Position numbers and translations under genes: made by a program. From Lepturacanthus savala (lineage: Eukaryota > Chordata > Actinopteri > Scombriformes > Trichiuridae), in contig CM060471.1 in NCBI GenBank assembly GCA_030544235.1, positions 4,582,348-4,646,347 of the forward strand: DNA of 64,000 nucleotides, read 5' to 3'. Of the stretch, positions 46,470 to 58,239 are shown one piece after another. Under the pieces are notes generated by a model, which was given only the letters and a program-made list of their open reading frames with translations, did not search any database and was not told where the DNA came from. Positions within the stretch are counted from its first letter, which is position 1. Each line of letters opens with the position of its first letter.

Positions 46470-48260
46470 TCTTGTATTCATAGATGGAGGACCTGACCTG
46501 ACCACAGCCTGTACTTTGAGTTGTGATATGTGTGTTCCATGCGAGACTCTGTGTAGGACAATATATTATAAATGAGCTTGTGGTGGAGTTAATCCATACT
46601 CGTAGAGGTTGACAGATGGCCTTTTGACTTGTTTTTAGTGGCTTTGATTGAACACCAGCCTCCACTGTCTTGTTTCCAGTAGAACCAATGAGTTTCAGTG
46701 TGAGTAGCCACCAGCACAGGCTGCTCCTTCAACATGAGCTATTTTTATCTGCTACCTGTGCTGGGAGTAACAAGTTTAGTGAGAGAGGGAGAGGGAAGAA
46801 GTGTGTGTGCATTCCACACTGGAGACACAATCAACCATGAACACACATATTTAGTCTCATATACATACACTCTTTTTTTGTCTTACACTCGATAGATCCA
46901 TATCGCTCTTTCCATGCTCTGCCACAACATTCCCAACATCAGCTGGCTGCATCCTGATCCTAAACGGATCGTGACTTAAACCCTATTACTACTACAGAAG
47001 ATGCTTGTTGTTGTTTCATGTTCAAGTTGCATCATGTCACTGTCAGAGTTCAAATGTTGACTGAAGTTGTTCCTTTTCCAAACACTTGTTTTGCCTTTTA
47101 AAATAGATATGATGACAGATACTTTGTGGCTGTGATAAACAATATGCAATAAAATGTGAATTAAACACACTCCCACTTTAATTCTGACAGTCTCCTTAAT
47201 AAGAAGTCATGTTATCAATATCTGATAGTGAAGTGTTGATTTTCTGTCTTCTATCCCCAAGACGAATTTCCTATCGGAGACAAAAGTAAAAGTTAACCTA
47301 CTTTACATATTTTAGTTATTGTGTTCAGAACACATCTTTATTTCATCTATGTTTTCTGAATAGTGTGTTTTAGTAGAAAAGAAACATCCCTTCAACTGCT
47401 TCAAAGATGTCAGAGAAGGCATGAATGAAAAAGAAAATGGGATTTGTACATAATGTAAATAAAGAAAACTAAATAATGAATCAAATCCATACGTATTTTA
47501 TTATTAATGATTCAAATCCATATTTGATTTATTATTGAGTTTTTTTTTACTTACAGTATCTAAGTAAAAACAGCTCAATAATAGATTCAATACATTTTTA
47601 AATATGAATGTCACATTCAAAGGTGAATTTCATGCTACTGAGATACGAGCCGCTCCGGTAAAAACTGATACCTATGCAGAAAGATAGCTGAATTAATAAA
47701 AGATGCTAGCATTAATGAGTGAAACAATATTAAAATCTATTTATATAGAGATAAAAATAAACCCTAATTCTTGAATAGCTGAACCTACTTCAGTTCAGAG
47801 TCTGCAAAGGCTTAATTGACTTCAAAACATTTGACACATTTTACTAAGAGATAATGTTTAGAGCATATGCACCAGAATTCAGGCAGTGATTGACACTAAT
47901 GGGATGCATGTGCCAGATGTTATTCAAGTAAGTTCTGCAGTTCATGAGGAAATCTTAATGCTCCCTGGAAAATCATATTTTCACTGACCTCCAGTGATTG
48001 AATCTCTCACCTTGCTGCAGTGATGAAGAAGACCTCAGAGAGCAGAGAGGTTAGACACTTGACATGTTTAACAAGAGAGGACAGTGAACTGTGTTTTGGC
48101 AGGTGGAGAATTCTGTTTAAGAATTCCCTACCACAACCTGTGGAGAAATCCTCCATGGAAATCCTAGATTCACACGGAGAACCATGTCTTCTTACAACCT
48201 TGTTGCTTACTCTTTGCTCTGTAGTGGAATTTACCACCACAAACATGCCTGAAGACATGT
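46470..48260. other. AT-rich non-coding DNA
   Basis: No gene or confident mobile element. Paired frames at 48.0-48.3 kb on the two strands have no family signature. Confidence 0.4.
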
Positions 48261-48269
48261 GCTCCACCA

Positions 48270-48425
48270 CACACAGACTGTGTATATAAAGGATGTACTC
48301 TCTGTGACGTCAGCCATTGGTTTTTGGACTTGGATTTTGATGTGTAAATGAGGGCGCCGCCATCTTTGTTTTGGCGAATCAGAGGCAGATGCAGAAGGAG
48401 GAGCTGGAGATGAGTGGGAGGACTA
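48270..48425 (+). repeat. Dispersed GTGACGTCA-type repeat, copy B
   Basis: AGACTGTGTATATAAAGGAT, then TCTGTGACGTCAGCCATTGG and GGCGCCGCCATCTTTG. It is the same family and order as the minus strand at 37.72-37.95 kb. Confidence 0.55.
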
Positions 48426-48630
48426 AACAGGTTCAACACAGTTCAACTGGCTAAAACATGCCCACTTAGCATGAAGTTAGATAAGCTAACAAGTTAAGAA
48501 GCTAAGCTGCATCTATGAATGGCAAACAGACTTGTCTTATTGATCCATTCTGATGTCACTGTTTACAGTACTCAAGGTAAGATTTTCAACCTGAAAACAA
48601 CTTGTAATAATGTCTTATCTGTTATTCGGG

Positions 48631-48918
48631 ACCTTGGTCTGGATCTTTCTATGTGGAGTTTCATGTTCTCTCTGTGTCTGGTGGGTTTTCACCAGGTTCT
48701 CCAGCTTCCTCCCACAGTCCAAACACATGCTGAGGTTAATTGGAGACTCTAAATTGTCCATAGGTGTGAGTGTGTAAGTGAATGGTGTGTGTGCCCCATG
48801 ATAGACTGGTGACCATCTGGGGTGTATTCCTGCCTCTCACCTGTAATGTGCTTGGATTGGCTCCAGCAGACCATGTGACCCTAATGAGGAATAAGCAGGT
48901 ATAGAAGATGAATGACTA
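48631..48918 (+). mobile_element. SINE-like repeat copy 9, 5' truncated
   Basis: It starts inside the body (ACCTTGGTCTGGATCTTTC), lacking the tRNA-like head. The 3' half is complete and has the CATGTGACCCTAATGAGG and GTATAGAAGATGAATGAC variants. Flanks TTATTCGGG (48622-48630) and TTATTCAGG (48919-48927) match at 8 of 9, probably the target duplication, so the copy was inserted already truncated. Confidence 0.85.
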
Positions 48919-48929
48919 TTATTCAGGCA

Positions 48930-50380
48930 CAAGCTTAAACAGGCTTCAACATTTTCGAATGTGTGTGTGCATTAGTCAGACGTTTACTTAATAATGTTAC
49001 ATGTCAATCAAACAATTTAATACAAAGAAATTAACCCAAATTTGTATTTGTACATATTTTTTTGTACATAATTACATTTATGTTCATAATTATGTACATA
49101 CATTATTTTGTAATAATTTAATTTAACGTTACAAGTAGTGCTGTCATTTTTGAACGCGTTAAATTGTGGCATAATTAATTAATTGAATTAACACGTTAAA
49201 ATGACAGCACTAGTTATATTGCTAACGTTACTAACCCTAACCCTACTTTCATAGCCATAATTATGATTGCAGCTTTTTGCCTATTAAATAATTATTGTTA
49301 CACCAAACAAGAAATTATGAATCCTGCATTAAGATTCTTAACAGCTGCTTAACAGCTTCTGTATAATTCTCACAGTGAGCATATTTAGTTTTGAAACTGA
49401 TAGAAGTCCACAGGATCACAACAGATTATGTTTAATATGTGTGATGCTTCCACCTGCTGCACAGAAAAACCTGTATGTGTCAATTTTAGCAGAGTCTAAC
49501 TGGTCAATGCCACGAAGGATGAACTAGAACAGCTTCAAAAAATGTGTTATAGGGTCTCTCTGTGTTTCTGTTTTTATATTTCAATAAATTCCATTTGTAT
49601 GTGTACTGCTTTTGCCTTTAATACTGACTGAAAATATTAGATTTCATATTCAAATCGCTGTTGGAAGAACAACAAATTCTATATTACAGACATTGTAAAA
49701 TATTTGTTATTTTAAATATCTTAAGGGATAGTAGTCTAGTTTAAATATGAAGTAAAATACTCCCACTACAGCAACACTGTTTATTTTTTGAGAAAGAAAG
49801 TGGAGGCACAGTGGTGTTCTTCAGGTAAGTCCCTCCCTAGTAAAAAATTTAGAAACAAAAGAAACAGCAGTATTGCAGATTAAATAGCTGTTATTCATAA
49901 AAAGTGTGTTTGAGCTCTATATATTGTAATATAAATATAGCGGTGTATTCAGACCATAAATGTACAGTATGTAGTGCATCTACATTAAAACGATAGGTAG
50001 TACGATTATAATTAACTGTTTTTTATGTTATATTCTAAGACTGTACTCTATTATTTTTGGTGAGTGTATTTCTATTTTTTTATTTACATTAGTTAATGAC
50101 GTTAAAAACTGAGTCCTTCACTCAGTTGGTACAATCAGTAGCAACATGTTTGTCTGATATGTTCATAACAGCTAAGGAGCTCCCAGCTAGCTCTCACTCA
50201 AACAGGACACGCCCTTCATTATGCAGATCTTTGCTGAATTTGAAGCCTCAATAAAATAATATTAGGAGGGGCGAGTTAGGAAAATTCACCCTCTCTACCA
50301 CTTTCATGAATAGTTGAATCATGAATGAAGAATAGTTTCTTTGCATCTGTAAACATTTTCTGCTGTAAAGTTATTATTAT
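48930..50380. other. AT-rich non-coding DNA containing a MITE-like palindrome
   Basis: Apart from the palindrome listed separately, this is low-complexity AT-rich DNA with no gene seen. Confidence 0.4.
49137..49211. mobile_element. MITE-like 75-bp palindromic element
   Basis: Terminal 14-bp inverted repeats AGTGCTGTCATTTT (49137-49150) and AAAATGACAGCACT (49198-49211) are perfect. An inner AACGCGTTAA/TTAACACGTT pair and a central TAATTAATTAATTG follow. Repeats of this layout (GTGCTGTCA ends, ACGCGTTAA interior) are common in fish. It is non-coding and would depend on a transposase supplied elsewhere if it is a MITE. Confidence 0.6.
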
Positions 50381-50384
50381 TACA

Positions 50385-50545
50385 TTTTTACATGGGGGTC
50401 TATGGGAATTGACTCAATTTTACGACCAGCCTCAAGTAGCCATTCAAGGAAGTACAGTTTTTGGCACTTCCCTATTAGACTCACTGCTGAGCCCCAGAGT
50501 TTGCCCCCTGGCCACACATAACGCTCACAGCTCAAATCTGTCAAG
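50385..50545 (+). repeat. Dispersed fish repeat fragment
   Basis: GGGGTCTATGGGAATTGACT, CCAGCCTCAAGTAGCCATTC and AGTTTTTGGCACTTCC are in the order of a common fish repeat that I believe is linked to the GTGACGTCA-type family at 48.3 kb. Assigned from pattern memory. Confidence 0.4.
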
Positions 50546-50559
50546 TTTCCTAGCCTCTT

Positions 50560-51940
50560 AAGACACACTGTACCGTGAGAGGTAGAGGTAGCGGCTAGGG
50601 GTCATTTACAGCAATACTTCAGTCATTGGTTTCTAACAATTATAGTCTTGACTGAAAATAGAGGTGCATCTTAAGAGGTTAACATTTTATCTTCCTTTGT
50701 TCTTCCCCATTTTTCTCAATTTGTCACTTTTATTCTCCACCTTGGTGTCTGTACGTCCATAAAAAGATTCTAGAGACGACCTGGACAGGACTACAGCCAC
50801 TACTCTCATTCACTAATGCAACTTATTATTGTTAAATAGAATAGATGATTCAGGGCTGTGACTTGACTGTAACCTGGGTCCCCAGCATGGGGGAGCATGG
50901 CTCCATCATCAGGATAAAAAACTACTGAAGATGGTGACATGCATCTAACACTTATATGCTTTATAAGCAGATTCATAACAAAAGTAACAGTTAGTAGTAA
51001 AAGTAAGAGTTGACCAAAACAGATACAGCCACACATAATATATCTTTAAATGCCATATAATACATCCAGTATTGTTCTGGTTCTGTGCACTATCAAACAG
51101 TACCAGCCAACCAGACAACTTAAACATGTTTTCTAAACTGCAGTATTTTGAACATTGTATTAGCTTAGTATGCCACATTCAAAGGGTGAAGCTAACATAT
51201 ATTTCAACATTTTTTTTCCTCATGTCACCAGTCCTGGTTCCCAGGGGGGTTCTCAGGGCACCGGCTCCTACCCGAGAGAGTCCGCTGCAGAGGTGACCGC
51301 AGGTTGAGAAACAAATACATAGGACCATCCACCGGGAGTTCCAGTCACGGTCAAATTATCAAAAAAGTCATCATTGATGCATGTGTCTTCCAGCAACTCA
51401 CAGCATATTGTAGTTCAGCTGCACCATATACCTGTCTCTAACGGCAACCAAACCCATCATCAACCTCAAACAGTGGCAGACCCTGATGGCTATGACTGTA
51501 ACATATATATTCTATGCAGGGTTTTTTTTCAACAAAGTGAAAATTATACGTTATTATAATTATACACAATAATTCACGTTAATTAAAGATGGATGTATAA
51601 ATCAATAAACTTAAGAGAATAACTGAGGGAGTGATTTAGTTCCTATTTTATGTATAAAATGTGCCTAAAATATGCATCAGGCATAATAAATATAATTGCA
51701 GAAGTAAGAAGTGTTATTCTAAACAGATTGAATAAAATATTTGTCTTTGGAAAAAAAATAACAAAAGGCTTATGAGGGAGATTTGAACTAGCCATGTTCA
51801 TTTCTTGAAACAAGATGAGCTCATACAAGAGACGGGGAGACAAAAAGAAAAAAAGGAAGAGAGAGAATGACTTAAGAGAATGAGATGGAACAGAATTAAA
51901 GGGAGAGAGAGACAGACGGAGGGAAAAAGGAAACGAAGGG
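50560..51940. other. AT-rich non-coding DNA
   Basis: No gene recognised. 51.23-51.31 kb is a brief GC-richer patch without a coding signature. Confidence 0.35.
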
Positions 51941-51944
51941 GAAG

Positions 51945-52115
51945 CCAGAGCACTTCAAACAGCTCTCAGCTTGTTCCGTGTGCAGTAATAATAAATGGGG
52001 CTTCATTATTTAGTTGTGTATGCCTGTAGTGCTGCTGCTGTCAGTTACACTGCAAACCCCCTGCCTATTTATCACTCGGTTATTCTGCTGTTTACTAATC
52101 CAGGAGAGAGAGAGA
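51945..52115. promoter_or_regulatory. Conserved-element-like block
   Basis: GTGCAGTAATAATAAATGGG, TTCATTATTTAGTTGTGTAT and TTTATCACTCGGTTATTCTG in non-repetitive sequence between purine-rich and GA-rich tracts. A weak call made by texture. Confidence 0.22.
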
Positions 52116-52119
52116 GAAC

Positions 52120-52730
52120 CTGTTTGAAGATTGTGCGTATGTTTGTGTATGTGTGGGTTCATACACTATCCTGGTGCATGTGAGGATGTGTGTGTGCGTT
52201 TGCGTGTGTATTTTGCCAAGGGAGATGATTATCTATTTACAGATGCCACCCACAAACTCCCATGACCCTTTAGTGTGGGGGCTAGATGAGAAAGATAGAT
52301 AAAGAGACAAACAGAGAAAAAATGTTTGAATATTATTGTTATTATTCCTGCTGCTGTTAACAGTGTCATCTGTGAAGTCCTCACCTGTATCAGTTCAACA
52401 GGCACTGAAAACTTAGACACCCTGCAGTATTGAGGGGGTAGATTTACCCATTTCTTCTTTGTCACCATCACTATATTTCAAGAATTCTGTTCCTAGGAAG
52501 CTTTTTATTTTATCATATTTTCTATGAGGCGCATGCTGACATTAACAGCAACATTTCACCACATTTAGCTCCAAGCAATGTTGAAAAAAGATTTTAAATC
52601 ATTTTATTTTAGAGGATTTACAGCAATGTTTGTGAACTTTGTTATATAGCAATTTATTGTATAAATGTGCTTAAATAAAATATAAAGCTGGTTGAGTTTT
52701 TGTTAATTAGATTTTATTTGTTACTTTTCT
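52120..52730. other. AT-rich non-coding DNA
   Basis: Short TG stretches near 52144-52205; nothing else recognised. Confidence 0.35.
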
Positions 52731-52732
52731 AC

Positions 52733-52818
52733 TAGACATCTTCACGGGTCTACCTACCTGAACCTAATCCCCAAGATCTGAGACCTGTATGGTCAAGTCC
52801 ACTTCTATTTTCTCAGGT
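52733..52818. repeat. Short dispersed repeat fragment
   Basis: CATCTTCACGGGTCTACCTA and AGATCTGAGACCTGTATGG resemble a fish repeat with GGGTCTAC/GAGACCTG phrases. Short and degraded. Confidence 0.3.
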
Positions 52819-52819
52819 C

Positions 52820-53690
52820 TCTGTATAATAACAATATGCTTAAACAGCAGTTGTTGTCATTTGCTACTGAGTCTATGTTATAATTCATTATTTTCTTAAG
52901 GTTGCATGAAAATTAAAAGACAGTAGGCCAGGTTATATTTTTTGTTTAGGCCTATCAGAATTTATACAGTGTATGAAATACTTAACCCATGGTGGATTAC
53001 AGATCTGTCTCTGCCTGGTGCCCTCAGACATACATCAGGTAAAGTTTGTTATATTTCTGGCAAAATCGGTTCTCTATAGTTTACTTTTGTAGTCCAGTCC
53101 AGGGAATTGAGGAAGCACCAATAACAATTTTTTGGAATTGGCTCCATCATTTTGGATCCATGCAGACCTCCATTCCCTTCATGAAGGGAAGGGAATGTTC
53201 ATGAAGACAGTGGCACCAATGCAGTGTGACTTTACAAGGTAATGTTACCTTCCCCAACACATGGACCAAGGTTGCTCAACATTATTGTAGCACAAATCAA
53301 AAAGAGGTGGAATTCAGGAAGTTGTGGGAGTGTTGCAGGGATGAAGTACCTTTGAAGGCCGATTCAGAATTTACTATCACTCCAGTCCTCCAAGATTATG
53401 ATACACGTAATTTACACGTGTTGTTCAGCAAGATAATCTCCACTAATTAATGAATGTGAATGTGTGAAATGTGAATGCTATCGCTAGAAGTAAAAATCTA
53501 ACAATGTACAGCACAACTTATTTGGCTCATTGACGTCAATGCCCCAACCACTTGTGTAGTCCCTTTTAACCACTTGTTAGCAACTGATTCTGAGTTTAAG
53601 TATTCATTCCTGCAGCCCAGTGTTGGCTCAGTCTGTACAGGACAGAAGAGGAGCAGGTATCACCTTCAATGCTGACTTTTGTAGGCTTAA
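52820..53690. other. AT-rich non-coding DNA
   Basis: A GAAGGGAAGGGAATG-type local duplication lies near 53.17-53.20 kb. No gene. Confidence 0.35.
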
Positions 53691-53691
53691 A

Positions 53692-53730
53692 GGAACCAAG
53701 GAGGTCTTGAACCTGTGACCTTCTTGCTTC
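53692..53730 (-). mobile_element. SINE-like repeat, head fragment only (copy 11)
   Basis: Only the tRNA-like head survives: the complement of GGTTCAAGACC (B box, at 53703-53713) plus CCTGTGACCTTCTTGC. It abuts the LTR-like segment that follows. Confidence 0.65.
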
Positions 53731-53734
53731 TTGT

Positions 53735-54125
53735 CTGTGTCAGTTTAAGCTGTGTAGGGTTTTGTTTTCTGGTTCCTTGTGTTTTGTTTACTCTGTTCCT
53801 GCCTGATTTTCCCTCCACATCTGCCGGGCATTAACCTCATTGGCCCTGTTCCCAGGGATTTCCCCAGCCTATCAGCTCATTTTCTGTTCTCCAGTTCACC
53901 ACATCACTCCTCTCACCTGTGCTTCCCTGCCTGTCTCGCCACCTGTAGCTCATTCTTGCTTCGGTTCAATATTTCTTGTGTTTTCTATTCATTCTGGTTG
54001 GTTCCTTTGTATTATTCAGTTCAGTTCAGTTTTTTTGCTTGCAGTTAAATAAAGATGGGAACATCAGGTCCCTGAGTCTCCAGTCTACTGTGTTTGGATC
54101 AACCTGCATCCTAAAAGTTGGATTA
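53735..54125 (+). mobile_element. Solo-LTR-like segment
   Basis: A CT-rich stretch (CCTGCCTGTCTCGCCACCTG, TTTGTATTATTCAGTTCAG) with AATAAA at about 54048, followed by CTGTGTTTGGATCAACCTGC, resembles the 3' part of fish gypsy LTRs. No paired LTR or internal region is seen. The two open frames here (89 and 70 codons) carry no domain. Confidence 0.38.
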
Positions 54126-54399
54126 ATAATAATAATAATAACTTACATTTTTGTATAATTCCTTTGAAGAAATCCAAGGATGCTGACATGGTTTGTCAAT
54201 TTGACATATCTGGACATTTGCTGGACATTTTGCTAACAGGACTGTTACTGGTGATCGATGGATGAGACTTCATATGTGAGTTGTGTCAATTTTCAAAATT
54301 TGTGTTTTTTTTCTTTTCTGGACAACTAGGGAAGGTTACACAGAACTTATAATGAAATGGGTGATGGGGGTTACCAGGTAAAAATGAGTTTGGAGCTGT

Positions 54400-55010
54400 G
54401 GGTTTAAGGGCCTGTTTGAACGATGGTAGGGTGGAAGCTAGGTAGGATGGATTAGTGGAAAAGGCCCTGTCTCCCCAAATCTGGAACTTGGTCCTGATGG
54501 TCTGAGAGGTAGGGAGAGACCAGTTATTGAGAGTTGTGGAGGTGGTGAGTAGTATTTGAAATCAATCCTGTATTTGACTAGAAGCCATTGCAGTTTGTGG
54601 GGTACTGGGGTGATGTAATCTTGGCTGTGGGTTGAGCTGAGTAGTTGGACGGTGGCGTTCTGGAAGTTTATTGTGAACAGTACAGGGTAATATTTCAGTA
54701 GTGGAGTCTGGAGGTTATGAATGCTTGGATGAGTGTTTCAGTGGTATAAGGGGGACAAAGGAAGGCAGTTTTAGTAACATACCTGGCATAGGGTATAAAG
54801 CCATGAGGTCAAGGATGATAGGAAGAATGGGGAAGGGACCAAGCATGGAACCCTGGGGGACACCGTGAGTGACTGCAAGAGATGAAGATTTTGCAGTGGT
54901 TAATCTCAGTCTAAGATACATGAGGTAAGTAGGGGAGGGCAGTGCTGATAATGCCGGATGGATGGATAGAATGGAGTGATGATACTTAGTGCTGAGGTCA
55001 AAGATGGTGA
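54400..55010 (-). pseudogene. L2-like LINE reverse transcriptase remnant
   Basis: Minus strand: IFDLSTKYHHSIL (motif A region, 54970-55005), then in another frame THGVPQGSMLGP (motif B, 54835-54864). After sequence in which the YADD motif is not recognisable comes KLQWLLVKYRIDFK (54555-54596), the LHWLPVKYRIDFK segment of L2-type C-termini. There are multiple frame changes. The order matches the L2 fragments at 24.9 and 36.1 kb and the strand is the same. Confidence 0.78.
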
Positions 55011-55014
55011 AGAG

Positions 55015-55775
55015 GCTATCTTGAAACTTATCACTTGAATCAAAAGAATCTATCTCTAACGATATGTTGTGTGAGTACCTATAGAGGACTCATGGTCTCA
55101 CCTGTGGGTGAGAGTTTTGAACTGAAGATTATTTATTAGAGTATTTTCGGTTAAAAACAAACCAGAGTTAAGTCTAACCATTTATCTGTTGCTGCTCAGT
55201 GGAAAGTTAGAGCAGGTAGCACAACATGAAAAACTGTTGTGGGGAAGGCATCGAGTTACATTTGTTTAGCAGGAGTTATATAACTGTTGTCATCCCCCCT
55301 CCTTTAATTACAACTGTGAAATACATATTTTAATGAAAAATGGTTTATGTTATTGTTGTGTGTGTGTTTGTGTGTGTGTATAAATCATCCATAATTACAG
55401 AAACGTGCAATGAATGAATGAAAAGGTGCTACCTACACTCTCTACGCTCGATTTGTGTGCTGCTGGGCATACTTTTCTCTGCCTGAAGACAGTGGGTGTT
55501 TTTCAATATGCTAGTGTTGTTTTCTCTGAGGACAGAGGAATTTAATTCATCAAATGGTACATCTTCGTTTACCATAGCATCATTTTGAGGAGACTGCAGC
55601 TACTCATAATCATCATCCAACTGTCAAAAAGTAGTCAACTTTCAATATGTAGAAATAATTATGTAAGCTAACAGTTTAAATTCTAAGCTTTAAACTTATG
55701 ATTCATGTATAATTAATTAACATTTCACGTTAATTAATAATTTCTACATAAGTGACAGCTGGAAGGAAAATAGCT
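55015..55775. other. AT-rich non-coding DNA with nested palindrome
   Basis: It contains the ATTAATTAAC/GTTAATTAAT palindrome at 55712-55738 and an outer near-match TATGTAGAAATA (about 55646) with TATTTCTACATA-like sequence at about 55740. No gene. Confidence 0.4.
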
Positions 55776-55779
55776 GATT

Positions 55780-56010
55780 ATAGATCTATAGCCGAGTCAT
55801 TTGGCCACCGCAGAATGAAACACAAATAGACAATTTCGAAATTACAGCACAGAACCGATGAAAAGGATCAATAAAAACATCTGCAGCCTGCAGAATATGA
55901 TTAATTAAATATTGCTTATTTAGTTTGCGAAAGTCCTTTTCAGGCTCAGGATGATTTATAGGATGCACTGTGCAGCGTCATATGTTCTTAAAGGAGCCAG
56001 GGAGAAGGAA
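55780..56010. promoter_or_regulatory. Conserved-element-like block
   Basis: Non-repetitive sequence with GAATATGATTAATTAAATAT, GGATGATTTATAGGATGC and GCCGAGTCATTTGGCCACC. TAAT and ATTTATAG words suggest homeodomain-type binding. The call is by texture. Confidence 0.3.
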
Positions 56011-56279
56011 TGAGAAGTATTTTGTCTTCTGGATAAAAAACAAATAGAGTTTTATAATTGATTCATGAGTCAGTCATTTTTTTTATGAATAAATATGAGG
56101 AGCTACTGTTGGTGCCATCGTTATTGATTGATTGTATTACAGCAACAGCTGACTCACTGTTCCCTATGATCAATTGACCAATCAATAACCAATCAATCAA
56201 TCAATAAGAGCCTTCTATCAAAGGGGTGTTACCTCTATGTAGGATATGTTTGTGTTACTGTCCCTCTAAGCTCCTCCAG

Positions 56280-56398
56280 ACGTCTCCTATCTCCTTTCCT
56301 CTATTTTCTTTCCTTTTTCTCCTTCCTTTCTTCTTTCCTCATCTTCTCCTTGTTTTCCTCTCCTCTCTTCTTTCTCCTTTCCTCGTCTCCTCCAGGTG
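56280..56398. repeat. Polypyrimidine (CT-rich) tract
   Basis: About 115 bp of almost pure C and T ending CTCCTCCAG then GTG. The end resembles a 3' splice site, but no exon with a coding frame follows, so I treat it as a simple low-complexity tract. Confidence 0.7.
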
Positions 56399-56399
56399 T

Positions 56400-57885
56400 A
56401 TTTAAGGAATTGGAAGATCCTTTGTGATAGAGGAATTGGCAAAGATTTCTGGATTATCACAGGTGAGAGGAAGCACAAGGGTCAGTGGCAAATAATGTTT
56501 AGCAAGATGAGAAAGTGAAAAACTTTTTAAAATACAGTTTAAGAAGCATTCATCAGATCTCTCAAAATGTACATTTTGTTTCTTTCTTTTGTTTGTTTCT
56601 TGTCATTTAAAGGTGCACCTAGAATATAAAACTTGTTGATAGCACATGTTTTACCTTTTTTTTTAAAAAAACAAAACAAAACATTTTTAATAGAATTAAA
56701 CTATCTGGTATGTTTTTAGGGTTACACCACATGGCAGTTTTGTAAGTGACCCATTAATAATCATAGTGAAAAGCACCACTATTATATTTCAAAACTGTGT
56801 TGAAACTCGGCGCCAAAAGCAACCAATCATTAGATCAAGTATGAAAAGGTCTCTGAATTAACAGCAATGAGATGTATGGTGGCAACTTCCCAATGACATA
56901 GAATGGTGGCTCCTGATTGGTTGGCGCCACACTACTTTTGCTGCTTCCTTGTTAGACAACATTCAGCTCCTGAAGGATCATCGTGGTGATATTTGTTGCT
57001 GAGTGGCCAACAAAAGTAGCTGCTAGCCACCGGCAGCTGTCTCTCTGAGCTACCTGAGCTGTAGTTCCACCTGCTGGAGGAGCCACCACACTGCAACACC
57101 TCGTCATGTGCAGTGATGTCCTCATGTCCTGACTTGATGCTGCTCAGGCAGAGTTTAGGTGTGTTTGTTTTGATGCAGTTAAAGTTCCTCGCATTCTCCT
57201 TAAATATATCATAATGAGCTAATCTGTAGTTTCTAACTGTTCAGTGTTCAACACGAGCGATACGTGAATTTACCCGCTGATGAGCTCTAAAGCGCAGGGC
57301 AACAGACACATTATTATCTCTTCTTTCTCCCCATGGAGCAGCGCAGTCAGACGTCTCTCCATTGCACCAGTGCAGCAGCACAATACTTGTCTAACAGTTA
57401 ATTTAACCTTTAATTAAATGTGGCAGGGAGAAACCTGACAGACGCACACTGTGGCGCTTTTAACGTGAGTCAATCAAGTCAGTTTGATTGATTTGAGCGA
57501 TTCAAAGAATTTCTCCAAACAACTGTTGACAACGTGCACCGACTGTTGTTTAGGCACTTCAGAGCGTCATGGAGATGGGATTTGGAGGTTATGCGCATAA
57601 TGTTTTGTAAAGGGACGTTGTCAAGAAGGAACATCCAAACCAAAGCTGATGTTTTTGTTACTTTGTAGACATTTGATCCATCAAATGCAATTAAGCAGAA
57701 CTTGACACGACATACCTACATCCAATCATCATCACCTACATGCGTGCATCTGATGTCATGTTGTCAACAAGAATGTTTATCCTTCACATTGGTTGACATA
57801 GCATTCTTACTAATGGCATCACAAACCTTTTTATATTGCTGCCATTTTTTTTTTAATCTTCAGGTGGATTCTTCCAGCCTCTTCA
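56400..57885. other. Non-coding DNA
   Basis: No gene or confident element. 56.85-57.1 kb is GC-richer and may be an old repeat. Confidence 0.35.
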
Positions 57886-57887
57886 AT

Positions 57888-58190
57888 CGGTCATTTTCAA
57901 TACTGCCTTATTTCTCATTGGATTCTGCTGGAGCCAGTCCCGGCATTCTTAGGGCAAGAGGCAGGGATACACCCCAGACGGATCACCAGTCTGTCATGGG
58001 ACACACACACCATTTAGTCACATGGGCAATTTAGAGTCTCCAGTTAACCTCAGCATGTTTTTGGACTGTGGGAGGAAGCTGGAGAAAACCCACACAGACA
58101 CAGAGAGAACATACAAACTCCACACAGAAAGGTCCCAGCTCAAGGACTTGAACCTGTGACCACCATGCCACCTACCTGAAAAGTGTCCTC
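57888..58190 (-). mobile_element. SINE-like repeat copy 10
   Basis: Minus-strand copy with GGATACACCCCAGACGG, GGCAATTTAGAGTCTCCAG, GTTTTTGGACTGTGGGAGG and CAAACTCCACACAGAAAGG. The head is shortened after CTTGAACCTGTGACC. Confidence 0.82.
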
Positions 58191-58239
58191 ATTTTTTCAA
58201 ACTGAAAAATTAAAAGCTCAGTCTACCGTGTGAACTGCT

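Noticed and set aside
49220..49247. TAACCCTAACCCT telomere-like sequence
   Set aside because: Only two units in AT-rich context; not an interstitial telomere array.
56283..56400. Polypyrimidine tract ending CAG as a 3' splice site
   Set aside because: No exon-like coding or conserved sequence follows, and the tract is an ordinary CT-rich simple repeat.
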